A stretch of 64,000 nt of DNA from Streptomyces agglomeratus (GCF_001746415.1 NZ_MEHJ01000001.1:2625001-2689000); one strand, 5' to 3'; shown: positions 9,014 to 19,263, counted from the stretch's first letter. Notes: generated from the sequence alone by a model not told the origin. Numbers and translations are program-made.

Positions 9014-9084
9014 GTGAACCGTACGCTCGATCCTGATGACCGGAACGGATTTACCCACCAGGAACCGATCGACCGTACGTTCAC
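9014..9084 (+). promoter_or_regulatory. Long imperfect hairpin enclosing the ABC transporter start codon
   Basis: GTGAACCGTACGCTCGATC at 9014-9032 pairs with 9067-9084 (GATCGACCGTACGTTCAC) over 17 base pairs, with one bulge and one C-C mismatch. The 34-nt loop holds the ATG (9036) and a TTA codon (9051). This could be an operator or an mRNA structure limiting translation; neither is shown. Confidence 0.5.
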
Positions 9085-10844
9085 TGCTGCGGCTGTGGCC
9101 CTACGTGCGCCCGGTGCGGGCGCGCCTTGCCTGGGCGGCGTTCGTCGCCGTGCTGGCCTCCTGCCTGAGCCTGGTCATTCCGCTCGTGCTGAAGTGGATC
9201 GTGGACGGCCCGGTCGCGGAGCGGGACCCGGGCGGGGTGTGGCTGGGGGCGCTGTACCTGCTGCTGCTCGGGCTCGCGGAGGCGGGGCTCTTCGGGCTCC
9301 GGCGGTGGCTGGTGGCGCGGCCGCTGGCCGGGGTCGAGGCGGCGATGCGGGACGATCTGTACCGGCATCTCCAGCGGCTGCCGGTGGCGTTCCACGACCG
9401 GTGGCCGTCGGGGCAGTTGCTGTCGCGCGGGACCACGGACCTGATGCTGCTGCGGATGTTCCTGGCCTTTCCGCTGACGTTCCTGCTGGTCAACGCGGTG
9501 ACGATCCTCGTCGGGTTCGTCATCCTGTTGCAGCAGCAGTGGTCGCTGGGGCTGGTGCTGCTGGCGCCCGTGGTGCCGCTGGTGGCGCTGTGCTTCGTCT
9601 TCGAGTCGAAGTACGCGCTGGTCGCGCGGCGCTCACAGGACCAGGTCGGTGATCTGACAACGGTCGTCGAGGAGAGCGTGCTCGGCATCCGCGTCATCAA
9701 GGGGTTCGGCCGCCACCGCAGCCAGGCGCAGGCGTTCCGGGAGCTGTCGCTGACCCTCCGGGGCACCGAACTGGCCAAGGCCCGGCTGCTCGCGGGGATC
9801 TGGGCGACCATCACAGCCCTGCCGGAACTGGCCGTCGGGGCGGCGCTGGTCCTCGGCACGGTGCAGGTGGCCGACGGCGATCTGTCCGCGGGCACGCTCG
9901 TGGCGTTCCTGTCGACGGCGCTGGCCCTGCGCTGGCCGGTGGAGTCGATCGGCTTCCTGCTCGCGATCAGCCAGGACGCGGCGACGGCGACCGAGCGGTA
10001 CTTCGAGGTGATGGACGCGCCGCAGGAGACGGAGGGCGGCACGACGCCGCCGTCGGCCCCGGCGGCCGGGGACCGGGACGGGATGGTGTTCGACGGGGTC
10101 GAGTTCCGTTACCCCGACGCGCCCGAGGGGGCGCCGCCGGTCCTGTCCCGCGTCGATCTGCACGTACGGCCGGGCGAGACGATGGCGCTCGTCGGAGCCA
10201 CCGGCAGCGGCAAGACGACGCTCACCGCGCTCGTGCCACGGCTGCACGAGGTGACGGGCGGACGGATCACGTTGGACGGGCGGGACATCACGGCCATGGC
10301 GCGCGAGCGGCTGCGGGAGCTGGTGTCCGTGGCCTTCGAGGAGCCCACGCTGTTCTCGGCGAGCGTCGGCGAGAACGTCCTGATGGGCGCGGGTGGCGGC
10401 GCCGGCCGGGCAGACCTGGAGCGGGCGCTCGACACCGCGCAGGCCGGCTTCGTGCACCGGCTGCCCGAGGGTACGGACACGCAGGTCGGCGAGCAGGGGC
10501 TGAGCCTGTCCGGCGGGCAGCGGCAGCGGCTCGCGCTGGCCAGGGCGGTGGTGGGCGGGCCGCGCTTCCTGGTGCTCGACGATCCGCTGTCGGCGCTCGA
10601 CGTGCATACGGAGGCGCTGGTGGAGGCGGCGCTGCGGCGCGTCCTGGCGGACACCACCGCGCTGGTCGTCGCGCACCGGCCGTCCACCGTGCTGCTGGCC
10701 GACCGGGTGGCGCTGCTGTCCGGCGGCCGTATCACGGCGGTCGGCACCCACCAGGAACTGCTGCACAGCAGCGAGGAGTACGCCTGGCTGATGTCGGGGG
10801 CGGGCGACAGCGGGACGGCCGGCGAGAAGGGGGACACGGTATGA
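9036..10844 (+). CDS. ABC exporter half-subunit A, degenerate ATP site (TTA codon)
   Basis: 602 residues: six-helix type I exporter domain (about 20-300) then an ATPase domain. Walker A is GATGSGKTT (Lys393), the signature LSLSGGQRQR is canonical, but the residue after the Walker B Asp is Asp516 (LVLDDPLSALD) where the catalytic Glu should be. This is the pattern of the degenerate-site partner in heterodimeric exporters such as TM287/288 or BmrCD. The partner is the next gene, joined by an ATGA overlap. Leu6 is a TTA codon, which suggests bldA dependence, and no good Shine-Dalgarno is seen before the ATG. Substrate unknown; it may export a drug, lipid or metabolite. Confidence 0.9.
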   Translation: MTGTDLPTRNRSTVRSLLRLWPYVRPVRARLAWAAFVAVLASCLSLVIPLVLKWIVDGPVAERDPGGVWLGALYLLLLGLAEAGLFGLRRWLVARPLAGVEAAMRDDLYRHLQRLPVAFHDRWPSGQLLSRGTTDLMLLRMFLAFPLTFLLVNAVTILVGFVILLQQQWSLGLVLLAPVVPLVALCFVFESKYALVARRSQDQVGDLTTVVEESVLGIRVIKGFGRHRSQAQAFRELSLTLRGTELAKARLLAGIWATITALPELAVGAALVLGTVQVADGDLSAGTLVAFLSTALALRWPVESIGFLLAISQDAATATERYFEVMDAPQETEGGTTPPSAPAAGDRDGMVFDGVEFRYPDAPEGAPPVLSRVDLHVRPGETMALVGATGSGKTTLTALVPRLHEVTGGRITLDGRDITAMARERLRELVSVAFEEPTLFSASVGENVLMGAGGGAGRADLERALDTAQAGFVHRLPEGTDTQVGEQGLSLSGGQRQRLALARAVVGGPRFLVLDDPLSALDVHTEALVEAALRRVLADTTALVVAHRPSTVLLADRVALLSGGRITAVGTHQELLHSSEEYAWLMSGAGDSGTAGEKGDTV

Positions 10845-12757
10845 CCACCACAGCGGACGACCGGGCCGGCGACCGGGCGGACGAGCTGACGGACGACCGG
10901 GCGCCCGGCGAGGGGGAGCGGTCCCCGACGGCGGCGCCGCGGAAGGCGGGAGAGCCGGCCGGCGGCGGCGATCCCTTCGACCGGGACGCGCTGCCCGCGG
11001 CCCCGGGAGCGACGGGCACGCTGCTGCGTTCGCTGTTGTGGCCCCGACGGGGGCGGGTCGCCGTCGCCTCGCTCGTCCTGCTGCTCCAGCAGGCCGCGGT
11101 GCAGGCGGGACCGCTGCTCGTCGCGTACGCCATCGACCGGGGCGTACCGGCCCTGCGGCGCGACGACTTCGGGCCACTGATCGCCGTCGCGTCCGCCTAT
11201 CTGCTGTGCTCGCTCGGCGCGGGGCTGTTCCAGTACGCCTTCGTCCGGCTCGCCGCCCGCGTCAACCAGGACGTACTGCTCGAACTGCGCGGCCGGATCT
11301 TCCGGCACGCGCAGGCGCTGAGCGTCGACTTCCACGAGCGGTACACCTCGGGGCGGCTGATCTCCCGGTCGACGACCGACGTGGAATCGCTGCGGCAACT
11401 GCTCGGCGAGGGCCTCCAGGAGCTGATCGGAGTCGTCCTCTCCTGCGTCTACATCTGTGCGCTGCTGCTGTACCTGGACGCGGGCATCGGCGGCCTCGCG
11501 GTGCTGTCGTTCGTACCGCTGTATCTGCTCATCCGGCGCTACCGGAGGCGGGTGTCCGTCGTCTTCGGCAAGCGGTCGACGGCGATCGCCGCCGTCATCG
11601 TGAAGTTCGCGGAGACGATGAACGGAATCCGGCCGGTCCGGGCGTTCCGGCGCGAGCGGGCGAACGATGCGGAGTTCCGCGCGCTCAACCGCCGTCACGA
11701 GCGGACGAACGGCGACGGCCTGCTGGAGATGGCGCAGTACGTCGTCGGCTCGCGGATCGTCGCCAACACGACGGTCGCCGGGATCGTGCTGTGGGGCGCC
11801 TACCAGGTCGCGGCCGGGAGCCTGGCACTCGGCGTCCTCGCCGCCTGCGTGCTGTACCTGCGGCGCCTGTACGACCCGATCGACCGGCTGGGGATGTTCC
11901 TGAACTCCTACCAGTCGGCGGCCGCTTCCCTGGAGAAGATCGCGGGGCTGCTCGCCCAGACGCCGACCGTCCGCGAGCCCGCCGAGCCCCGCGCGCTGCC
12001 CGCTCCCGCGGGCGGCGGGCCGGGGCGCGAGGTCGTCTTCGACGGCGTCGGCTTCGCCTACCGCACGGGCGGCGAGGTTCTCCCGCGCTTCAGCCTGACC
12101 CTCCCGGCCGGACAGACCGTCGCCGTCGTCGGATCGACGGGCGCGGGCAAGTCGACGCTCGCCAAGCTGCTGGCGCGGTTCTACGATCCGACCGAGGGCC
12201 GGATTCTGCTCGACGGCACCGACCTGCGCGATCTGGCCGTGCCCGAACTGCGGCGCGGGGTGGTGATGGTGACCCAGGAGGCGTTCCTGTTCTCCGGGAC
12301 GGTCGCCGAGAACATCGCCATCGGCCGCCCGGACGCCACCCGGGACGACATCGAGCGAGCCGCGAAGGCGATCGGCGCGCACGACTTCATCAGCGGCCTG
12401 CCCGAGGGGTACGACACCGACGTGCGCAAGCGGGGCGGCCGGATCTCGGCCGGCCAGCGGCAGTTGGTCGCCTTCGCCCGCGCGCTGCTGGCCGACCCCG
12501 CCGTACTCATCCTCGACGAGGCGACGTCGTCCCTGGACGTCCCCGGCGAGCGGGCGGTGCAGCGCGCGATGGACACGGTGCTGCGGGGGCGTACGGCGGT
12601 GGTGATCGCGCACCGGCTGTCGACGGTGGAGATCGCCGACCGGGTGCTGGTCATGGAGCACGGCCGCATCGTCGAGGACGGCTCCCCCGCCGGACTCGTC
12701 GGCGGTACGGGGCGCTTCGCCGGTCTGCACCGGGCCTGGCGCGACAGCCTGACCTGA
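10841..12757 (+). CDS. ABC exporter half-subunit B, catalytic Walker B
   Basis: 638 residues. A polar Asp/Arg/Gly-rich N-terminal extension (about 1-55) precedes six membrane helices and the ATPase domain. Walker A is GSTGAGKST (Lys437); Walker [12 protein letters not shown] has the catalytic Glu560. Its signature is non-canonical, RISAGQRQ instead of LSGGQ. In a heterodimer this altered signature would face the degenerate Walker B of subunit A, while subunit A's normal signature faces this intact site: one working and one weak ATP site. Start overlaps the upstream stop (ATGA), so the subunits are coupled and probably made in equal amounts. Confidence 0.92.
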   Translation: MTTTADDRAGDRADELTDDRAPGEGERSPTAAPRKAGEPAGGGDPFDRDALPAAPGATGTLLRSLLWPRRGRVAVASLVLLLQQAAVQAGPLLVAYAIDRGVPALRRDDFGPLIAVASAYLLCSLGAGLFQYAFVRLAARVNQDVLLELRGRIFRHAQALSVDFHERYTSGRLISRSTTDVESLRQLLGEGLQELIGVVLSCVYICALLLYLDAGIGGLAVLSFVPLYLLIRRYRRRVSVVFGKRSTAIAAVIVKFAETMNGIRPVRAFRRERANDAEFRALNRRHERTNGDGLLEMAQYVVGSRIVANTTVAGIVLWGAYQVAAGSLALGVLAACVLYLRRLYDPIDRLGMFLNSYQSAAASLEKIAGLLAQTPTVREPAEPRALPAPAGGGPGREVVFDGVGFAYRTGGEVLPRFSLTLPAGQTVAVVGSTGAGKSTLAKLLARFYDPTEGRILLDGTDLRDLAVPELRRGVVMVTQEAFLFSGTVAENIAIGRPDATRDDIERAAKAIGAHDFISGLPEGYDTDVRKRGGRISAGQRQLVAFARALLADPAVLILDEATSSLDVPGERAVQRAMDTVLRGRTAVVIAHRLSTVEIADRVLVMEHGRIVEDGSPAGLVGGTGRFAGLHRAWRDSLT

Positions 12758-13088
12758 CGGCCGCGCGCAGCCGCCCGGCCGCCGTCGCCGGTCGGGTGCG
12801 CGCGGGTCGCCGCCTTCCGTGACGTGCGGAACCGGTCAGCGGACGACATCGTGCCCCGCCGCCCCGGACGCCATTACAGGGGCCCGGTAACAGCCCGTGA
12901 AACGTCCGCTTAACGAACATGACTATTCGGGCAACGGACGATTTCCGGCCAACTTCTTGACGCGCTCCTGACAGGAGGTCTCCGCTCCTGCCACTCTTCC
13001 CCCGTTCGGCGCTCCACCTTTCTCCGCACGGCTCTGCCCGGGCAGCCCACCCAAGCCGCCCGCCACCCCCCTTGCAGAAGGAGTTCGC
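12758..13088. other. Non-coding gap, metalloprotease promoter region
   Basis: About 330 bp with no credible gene. The part from about 12890 to 12950 is AT-richer and probably carries the promoter of the protease; the Shine-Dalgarno AGAAGGAG sits just before the GTG at 13089. No clear hairpin terminator for the ABC operon was found. Confidence 0.5.
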
Positions 13089-15116
13089 GTGAGATCCACG
13101 CCCAGACGACGTGCCACCGCCACCGGCGCGCTGCTCACCGCCGCAGCACTGCTCACCGTCGGCGTACAGACCGGCACCGCATCGGCCGACGATCCCTGGA
13201 CCGCCGCCCCGAAGACAGCCGCAGCGGGGAAGGCCGACCCCGGCGCCCTGCCCGCGAAGCTCTCCCCCGCCCAGCGCGCCGAGCTGATACGCGAGGCCAA
13301 CGCCACCAAGGCGGCCACCGCGAAGGAGCTCGGCCTCGGCGCCAAGGAGAAGCTCGCCGTACGCGATGTCGTCCAGGACCGCGACGGGACCACCCACACG
13401 CGGTACGAGCGCACGTACGACGGACTCCCGGTCCTCGGTGGCGACCTGATCGTCGCCGAGACCAAGGCGGGGAAGACCGAGGGCGTGACCAAGGCGTCCA
13501 AGGCGGAACTCAAGTCCGTCGACACGAGCGCCGAGGTCGCACCCGCCACCGCGGAGAAGCAGGCACTGGTCGCGGCGAAGGCCGAGGGCTCGAAGAAGAC
13601 CGAGGCCGACCGCGCCCCGCGCAAGGTGGTGTGGATGGGCCAGGGCAAGCCCACGCTGGCGTACGAGACGGTCGTCGGCGGCCTCCAGCACGACGGCACC
13701 CCGAACGAGCTGCACGTCGTCACGGACGCCTCCACCGGCAAGAAGATCTTCGAATGGCAGGCCATCCACAACGGCACCGGCAACACCCAGTACAGCGGCC
13801 AGGTGACGGTGGGCTCCGCACCCTCGTACACCCTGACCGACACCGGGCGCGGCAACCACAAGACGTACAACCTCAACCGGGGTACGTCGGGCACCGGCAC
13901 CCTCTTCTCGGGCTCCGACGACATCTGGGGCGACGGCACTCCGCAGAACCTGGAGACGGCGGGCGCGGACGCGGCCTACGGCGCCGGCCTCACCTGGGAC
14001 TACTTCAAGAACGTGCACGGCCGCAGCGGCATCCGCGGTGACGGCGTCGGCGCGTACTCCCGCGTCCACTACGGCAACGCGTACGTCAACGCCTTCTGGT
14101 CGGACTCCTGCTTCTGCATGACGTACGGCGACGGGGCCGCCAACGCCAAGCCGCTCACCTCGATCGACGTCGCCGCGCACGAGATGACGCACGGCGTCAC
14201 CTCCAACACCGCCGGCCTCGTCTACAGCGGCGAGTCGGGCGGCCTCAACGAGGCCACCTCCGACATCTTCGCCGCCGCCGTCGAGTTCGCCGCCAACAAC
14301 CCGAAGGACGTCGGCGACTACCTGGTCGGCGAGAAGATCGACATCCGCGGCAACGGCACGCCGTTGCGCTACATGGACAAGCCGAGCAGGGACGGCTCGT
14401 CGAAGGACGCCTGGTACTCGGGCATCGGCAGCATCGACGTCCACTACTCGTCCGGCCCGGCGAACCACTGGTTCTACCTGCTCTCCGAGGGCAGCGGCGT
14501 GAAGACCGTCAACGGCGTCAACTACGACTCGCCGACCTCCGACGGCCTGCCGGTGACCGGCATCGGCCGGGAGAAGGCCGCGCAGATCTGGTTCAAGGCG
14601 CTCACCACCAAGTTCGGCTCGTCGACCAACTACGCGGGCGCCCGCACCGGCACCCTCGCGGTCGCCGGTGAGCTGTACGGCACCACCAGCGCCGAGTACA
14701 AGGCCGTGGCCGACGCGTGGGCCGGCGTCAACGTCGGGACGCGTCCCGGCGGCGGCGACCCGGGCACGGGCACGTCGTTCGAGAACACCACCGACGTGGC
14801 CATCCCGGACAACGGCGCGGCGGTCACCTCCTCGGTCACCTCGACAAAGACGGGCGCGGCGCCCAGCAACCTCAAGGTCGACGTGAACATCGTCCACACC
14901 TGGCGCGGTGACCTGGTCATCGACCTGCTGGCACCGGACGGCACGGCGTACCGGCTGAAGAACTCCAGCGGCTCCGACTCCGCCGACAACGTCGTCGCGG
15001 CCTACACGGTCAACGCGTCGTCCGAGACGGCCAACGGCGTCTGGAAGCTGAAGGTCCAGGACGTGGCCGCGCAGGACACCGGCTACATCAACAGCTTCAA
15101 GGTGACCTTCCCGTAA
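13089..15116 (+). CDS. Secreted M4 (thermolysin-like) metalloprotease with C-terminal P domain
   Basis: 675 residues from a GTG with a strong AGAAGGAG. Signal peptide (about 1-34, ending ASA-DD), FTP/PepSY-type propeptide (about 50-210), catalytic domain, and a C-terminal proprotein-convertase P domain (about 560-675). The zinc motif HEMTH is at 364-368, the third ligand Glu388 in GGLNEATSD, and the HxxxSGxxNHWFYLLSEG segment follows as in thermolysins. It is an extracellular neutral endopeptidase that should mature by removing its propeptide; the P domain usually stabilises or targets the enzyme. Monocistronic, with a strong hairpin terminator after it. Confidence 0.95.
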   Translation: MRSTPRRRATATGALLTAAALLTVGVQTGTASADDPWTAAPKTAAAGKADPGALPAKLSPAQRAELIREANATKAATAKELGLGAKEKLAVRDVVQDRDGTTHTRYERTYDGLPVLGGDLIVAETKAGKTEGVTKASKAELKSVDTSAEVAPATAEKQALVAAKAEGSKKTEADRAPRKVVWMGQGKPTLAYETVVGGLQHDGTPNELHVVTDASTGKKIFEWQAIHNGTGNTQYSGQVTVGSAPSYTLTDTGRGNHKTYNLNRGTSGTGTLFSGSDDIWGDGTPQNLETAGADAAYGAGLTWDYFKNVHGRSGIRGDGVGAYSRVHYGNAYVNAFWSDSCFCMTYGDGAANAKPLTSIDVAAHEMTHGVTSNTAGLVYSGESGGLNEATSDIFAAAVEFAANNPKDVGDYLVGEKIDIRGNGTPLRYMDKPSRDGSSKDAWYSGIGSIDVHYSSGPANHWFYLLSEGSGVKTVNGVNYDSPTSDGLPVTGIGREKAAQIWFKALTTKFGSSTNYAGARTGTLAVAGELYGTTSAEYKAVADAWAGVNVGTRPGGGDPGTGTSFENTTDVAIPDNGAAVTSSVTSTKTGAAPSNLKVDVNIVHTWRGDLVIDLLAPDGTAYRLKNSSGSDSADNVVAAYTVNASSETANGVWKLKVQDVAAQDTGYINSFKVTFP

Positions 15117-15135
15117 GGCACCTCGAACGCAGACC

Positions 15136-15171
15136 AGCCCTGCGGGAGCGGACCACCGTTCCCGCAGGGCT
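15136..15171 (+). terminator. Bidirectional hairpin terminator between convergent M4 protease and glgP
   Basis: A 12-bp perfect stem (AGCCCTGCGGGA at 15136-15147 with 15160-15171, 12-nt loop), followed by TGTTCC. It lies between the stops of two convergent genes and can serve both. Confidence 0.8.
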
Positions 15172-15194
15172 GTTCCATGGGCCGGTACGGGCCG

Positions 15195-17837
15195 TCAGCG
15201 CATCAGCACGCCCGCGCCCTCGCCCGTCGCCTCCGTCGGCAGTGCCACCAGGCCCAGGTCCGCGTTGTGCGGCAGCAGGCGGTGGGACGGCAGTATCCGG
15301 ACGGTGTAGCCGTAGGGACCCGTACGGTCGAGGGCCAGCGGACCCTCGTACATCCAGCGGCCCTCCAGGTCCGGGCCGCCCGCCGGTTTCAGCGGGAAGG
15401 TCCGGGCCTCGCCGATCGCGTCGTCCGGGTCGACCCGGCCGGCGACGGCCTGCACCTCCACGTCGTCGGGAGCCAGCGGGCCGAGCGCCACCCGGACCCG
15501 CAGGCTCAGCGTCGAGCCCAGCTCCGCCGTGCCGTTGACGGGGGCCGCCGCCAGCGCCTCGACGTGGTCCACCGCGACCTTGGGCCAGGCGGCGCGCACC
15601 CGCGCCTTCCACCGGGCCAGCTCCCGTGCCGCCTCCGGGACCATCGCGCGGTGCGCCTCGGCGGCCGGGGCGTACAGCCTCTCGACGTACTCCCGCACCA
15701 TGCGCCCCGCCAGCACCTTCGGGCCGAGCCGGACCAGGGTCTGGCGGACCATCTCGATCCAGCGGTCGGGCAGCCCGCCGCGCCCTCGGTCGTAGAAGCG
15801 GGGCGCGACGCGCTGCTCGATGAGCTCGTACAGCGCGTTGGCCTCCAGCTCGTCGCGCCGGTCCTCGCTGGTCGCCGAGCCGTCGGCGGTCGGGATGGCC
15901 CAGCCGAAGTCCGGCTCGAACCACTCGTCCCACCAGCCGTCCAGCACTGACAGGTTGAGGCAGCCGTTGAGGGCCGCCTTCATGCCGCTCGTCCCGCACG
16001 CCTCCAGCGGGCGCAGCGGGTTGTTGAGCCAGACGTCGCAGCCGGGGTAGAGCTTCTTCGCCATGCCCATGCCGTAGTCGGGCAGGAAGACGATCCGGTG
16101 GCGCACCCGCGGATCGTCCGCGAACCGCACCAGCTCCTGCACCAGCCGCTTCCCGCCGTCGTCCGCCGGGTGGGCCTTGCCCGCCACCACGATCTGCACC
16201 GGCCGTTCCGGGTGGAGCAGCATCTCCATCAGCCGGTCGCGGTCGCGCAGCATCAGGGTGAGGCGTTTGTACGAGGGAACGCGGCGCGCGAAGCCGATCG
16301 TCAGTACCTCGGGGTCGAGCACCTCGTCGATCCACCCGAGTTCCGCGTCCCCGGCGCCGCGCTGGCGCCAGGACGCGCGCAGCCGCTCCCGTACCTCCTG
16401 GACCAGCTGTTCGCGCAGGGTGCGCCGCAGGTCCCAGATGTCGGCGTCCGCGATGTCGGCGACGCTCTCCCACCGGTCGGACCCGCCGAGCGAGCCGACC
16501 GACAGGGCGTCCTCGGCGCGACCCGCCCCGATCCGCTTCGCCCCCAGGCGCATGACTTCGGGGGCGACCCAGGTCGGCGCGTGGACGCCGTTGGTGACGG
16601 AGGTGATCGGTACTTCCTCCGGGTCGAATCCCGGCCAGAGCCCCGAGAACATCTGACGGCTGACCGCGCCGTGGAGGGTGGAGACGCCGTTGGCGCGCTG
16701 GGCCAGCCGCAGGCCCATCACGGCCATGTTGAAGAGGTTGGGCTCACCGCCCGGGTAGGTCTCCATGCCGAGCTGGAGGATGCGTCCGACGTCGACGCCC
16801 GGCAGCTCGCCGGATTCACCGAAGTGGCGCGCGACGAGTTCGCGGTCGAACCGGTCGATGCCGGCCGGTACGGGCGTGTGCGTCGTAAAGACGGTTCCCG
16901 CGCGGACCCACTCCAGGGCGGGGTCGAATTCCACCCCCTCGCCCGCCAGTTCCCGGATCCGCTCCAGGCCGAGGAAGCCGGCGTGCCCCTCGTTGGTGTG
17001 GAACACCTCGGGGGCCGGATGGCCCGTCAGGCGGCAGTACGAGCGGACCGCCCGCACTCCGCCGATGCCGAGCAGCATCTCCTGGAGCAGCCGGTGCTCG
17101 CTGCCGCCGCCGTACAGGCGGTCGGTGACGTCACGCTCGCCCGCCGCGTTGTCCTCGACGTCCGAGTCGAGCATCAGCAGCGGTACGCGCCCGACCCGGG
17201 CCTGCCAGATGTTGGCCCGCAGCGACCGGCCGCCGGGCAGGGTCAGCGCGACCTGGCTGGGGCTGCCGTCGGCCTCCCGCAGCAGGGACACGGGCATTTC
17301 GTTGGGGTCGAGGAGGGGGTAGTGCTCCTGTTGCCAGCCTTCCCTGGACAGGCTCTGGCGGAAGTACCCGTGACGGTAGAGGAGTCCTACGCCGATCAGG
17401 GGTACGCCGAGGTCACTGGCGGCCTTCAGGTGGTCCCCGGCGAGGATGCCGAGACCGCCCGAGTACTGGGGCAGGGCCGCTGTGACTCCGAATTCGGGTG
17501 AGAAGTAGGCGACGGCGGCGGGCAATTCCGGGGTCGGCGACTGCGACTGGTACCACCGCCGGCCGCGCAGGTAGTCGTCCAGGTCGTCGGCCGCGACGGT
17601 CAGCCGGCGCAGAAACCGCCGGTCCTGGGCCAGCTCGGCCAGCCGCCCGGCAGGTACGGCCCCGAGCAGCCGTACGGGATCACCCCCGGCGGCTGCCCAG
17701 CCTTCGGGGTCCACGGCCTGGAACAGCTCGCGGGTCTCGGTGTGCCAGGACCATCGCAGATTGCGGGCGAGGTCACTGAGTGGTCGTAGGGGTTCGGGAA
17801 GAACGGGGCGCACGGTGAATCGACGAATGGCCTTCAC
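15195..17837 (-). CDS. glgP: Alpha-glucan (maltodextrin/glycogen) phosphorylase, GT35
   Basis: 880 residues from a GTG at 17837, chosen because AAGGTGG precedes it and the protein then begins VKAIRRFTVRPVLPE. An N-terminal DUF3417 region (about 15-110) precedes the GT35 fold. The pyridoxal phosphate Lys is Lys620 in GTSGMKAALNG. The extra C-terminal beta segment is typical of the short actinobacterial class. It phosphorolyses alpha-1,4 ends of glucan to glucose-1-phosphate and in the GlgE system feeds or drains the same polymer. In S. coelicolor (from memory) this gene lies next to and divergent from glgE; here 9.7 kb of other genes separate them. The 125 bp upstream must hold its promoter. 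Confidence 0.95.
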   Translation of the reverse strand: MKAIRRFTVRPVLPEPLRPLSDLARNLRWSWHTETRELFQAVDPEGWAAAGGDPVRLLGAVPAGRLAELAQDRRFLRRLTVAADDLDDYLRGRRWYQSQSPTPELPAAVAYFSPEFGVTAALPQYSGGLGILAGDHLKAASDLGVPLIGVGLLYRHGYFRQSLSREGWQQEHYPLLDPNEMPVSLLREADGSPSQVALTLPGGRSLRANIWQARVGRVPLLMLDSDVEDNAAGERDVTDRLYGGGSEHRLLQEMLLGIGGVRAVRSYCRLTGHPAPEVFHTNEGHAGFLGLERIRELAGEGVEFDPALEWVRAGTVFTTHTPVPAGIDRFDRELVARHFGESGELPGVDVGRILQLGMETYPGGEPNLFNMAVMGLRLAQRANGVSTLHGAVSRQMFSGLWPGFDPEEVPITSVTNGVHAPTWVAPEVMRLGAKRIGAGRAEDALSVGSLGGSDRWESVADIADADIWDLRRTLREQLVQEVRERLRASWRQRGAGDAELGWIDEVLDPEVLTIGFARRVPSYKRLTLMLRDRDRLMEMLLHPERPVQIVVAGKAHPADDGGKRLVQELVRFADDPRVRHRIVFLPDYGMGMAKKLYPGCDVWLNNPLRPLEACGTSGMKAALNGCLNLSVLDGWWDEWFEPDFGWAIPTADGSATSEDRRDELEANALYELIEQRVAPRFYDRGRGGLPDRWIEMVRQTLVRLGPKVLAGRMVREYVERLYAPAAEAHRAMVPEAARELARWKARVRAAWPKVAVDHVEALAAAPVNGTAELGSTLSLRVRVALGPLAPDDVEVQAVAGRVDPDDAIGEARTFPLKPAGGPDLEGRWMYEGPLALDRTGPYGYTVRILPSHRLLPHNADLGLVALPTEATGEGAGVLMR

Positions 17838-17962
17838 GTGTTCCACCTTCGCAGGGGACATACGAACCGGGTCGGACGCACGGCGGTGTGTGTCCGGCCT
17901 TTCCCCCACGAAGGTAGTGGCACCCCGTCCCCCGCAGCCACGGCGCACGGGAGCGCTGGAGA

Positions 17963-19249
17963 TCAGCGCAGGGCGTGCGCCCCGGCTCCGTACGGTGATC
18001 CGCGGTTGACGGTGGCCGGGTCGAAGGCCCCGGTCGCCGCGTACCGGGCGGCGATCTCCGCCAGTTCCCCGGGCGGGATCACCTCGTCGATGTCGGTGAA
18101 ACCGCCGGGTGCCCGCTCGTGCGCCAGATTGATGACGACCTCGGGCCCGAGCCGCCGGTTGGCCCGCTGGAGTTCCGTCATCGCGGGCCTGCGCTCCGCC
18201 TCGTACGCCGCCAGCGCCTCGGCCGGGTCGGCGTGGAGCGCCATGGCGTGGGCGAGGGCGCGGGCGTCGACGATGGACTGGGTCGCGCCGTTGGACCCGA
18301 TCGGGTACATGGCGTGGGCCGCGTCCCCGATCAGCGTCGTACGGCCGTACGTCCAGCGTTCCAGGGGATCGATGTCCACCATGGGGTATTCGAACGCCCG
18401 GTCGGCGGCCCGCAGTACGTCCGGGACGCTGACGCCGTCGAACTCCCAGCCCTCGTAGTGCCGCAGGAACTTGCCGACCGGGACCGGCCGGTTCCAGTCG
18501 CCCCGCGCGGCGTCGTCGACGGACTCGGCGGGCATCGCGAGCGCCCAGTTGACCAGCACCTCCCCGGTCCCGGAATCGGGCTCCGTCATCGGGTAGACCA
18601 CGGCCTTCTGCCGGTCGGAGCCCGCGACGAGCATGAACGTCCCGGCGCGCTCGGCGGGCATCCGGGAGACCCCGCGCCAGACGAGCATGCCGTTCCACGG
18701 CGGCTCACCCCCGGCCGGGTCGAGCGCGGTACGGACGGTGGAGCGGATGCCGTCGGCGCCGATCAGTACGTCCGGCTCCAGGGCGGCGTGCCCGCGGGTC
18801 ACCTCGTCCCGGTGCTCCAGCTTCACGTGGGCGCGGCCGTCCGCAAGCGTGGTCAGCCCGGACACCCGGACACCGCCGACGATGGCGTCCGGGCCCAGCC
18901 GTTCGCGTACCGCGTCGGCCAGCGAGAGCTGGAGGTGTCCCCGGTGGACGGAGAGCTGCGGCCAGCGGTAGCCGGCGCCGAGTCCGCGCGGCTCTCGGGA
19001 GATCAGGCCGCCGGAGCAGTGGTAGTAGCGCAGCTCGCGGGTGCGTACGGCCTGCTGGTCCAGTACGCCGAGGAGCCCGAGCGCGTCGAGTTCGCGCACG
19101 GCGTTGGGCATGATGTTCAGCCCCGCGCCGACCGGCTGGATCTCGCGCGCCGCCTCGACCACGGTGATCCGGTCGAAGCCGGCCGCGTGCAGGCTGAGGG
19201 CGGCGGTGAGTCCGGCTATGCCGCCGCCGGCGATCAGGATGTGCGTCAT
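17963..19249 (-). CDS. FAD-dependent aromatic monooxygenase (PHBH/PhzS-like)
   Basis: 428 residues. Rossmann motif GGGIAG at 8-13, the DG motif LIGADGIRSTVR near 175, and the GD motif LIGDAAHAMYPIGSNGATQ near 305: the three fingerprints of group A flavoprotein monooxygenases. These hydroxylate or decarboxylatively oxidise aromatic substrates with NAD(P)H and O2, with no separate reductase. The motif GSNGATQ resembles phenazine- and salicylate-type hydroxylases. It starts 14 bp after the stop of the PrnB-like heme gene, so the two form one operon and may act in sequence on one aromatic metabolite. The substrate cannot be inferred. Confidence 0.88.
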   Translation of the reverse strand: MTHILIAGGGIAGLTAALSLHAAGFDRITVVEAAREIQPVGAGLNIMPNAVRELDALGLLGVLDQQAVRTRELRYYHCSGGLISREPRGLGAGYRWPQLSVHRGHLQLSLADAVRERLGPDAIVGGVRVSGLTTLADGRAHVKLEHRDEVTRGHAALEPDVLIGADGIRSTVRTALDPAGGEPPWNGMLVWRGVSRMPAERAGTFMLVAGSDRQKAVVYPMTEPDSGTGEVLVNWALAMPAESVDDAARGDWNRPVPVGKFLRHYEGWEFDGVSVPDVLRAADRAFEYPMVDIDPLERWTYGRTTLIGDAAHAMYPIGSNGATQSIVDARALAHAMALHADPAEALAAYEAERRPAMTELQRANRRLGPEVVINLAHERAPGGFTDIDEVIPPGELAEIAARYAATGAFDPATVNRGSPYGAGAHALR

Positions 19250-19263
19250 CGGAGGGCAGCCCT

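Noticed and set aside
17838..18698. Upstream extension of the glgP frame by about 290 codons
   Set aside because: The extra sequence is antisense-like and overlaps the FAD monooxygenase; the GTG at 17837 has a proper Shine-Dalgarno and family start.
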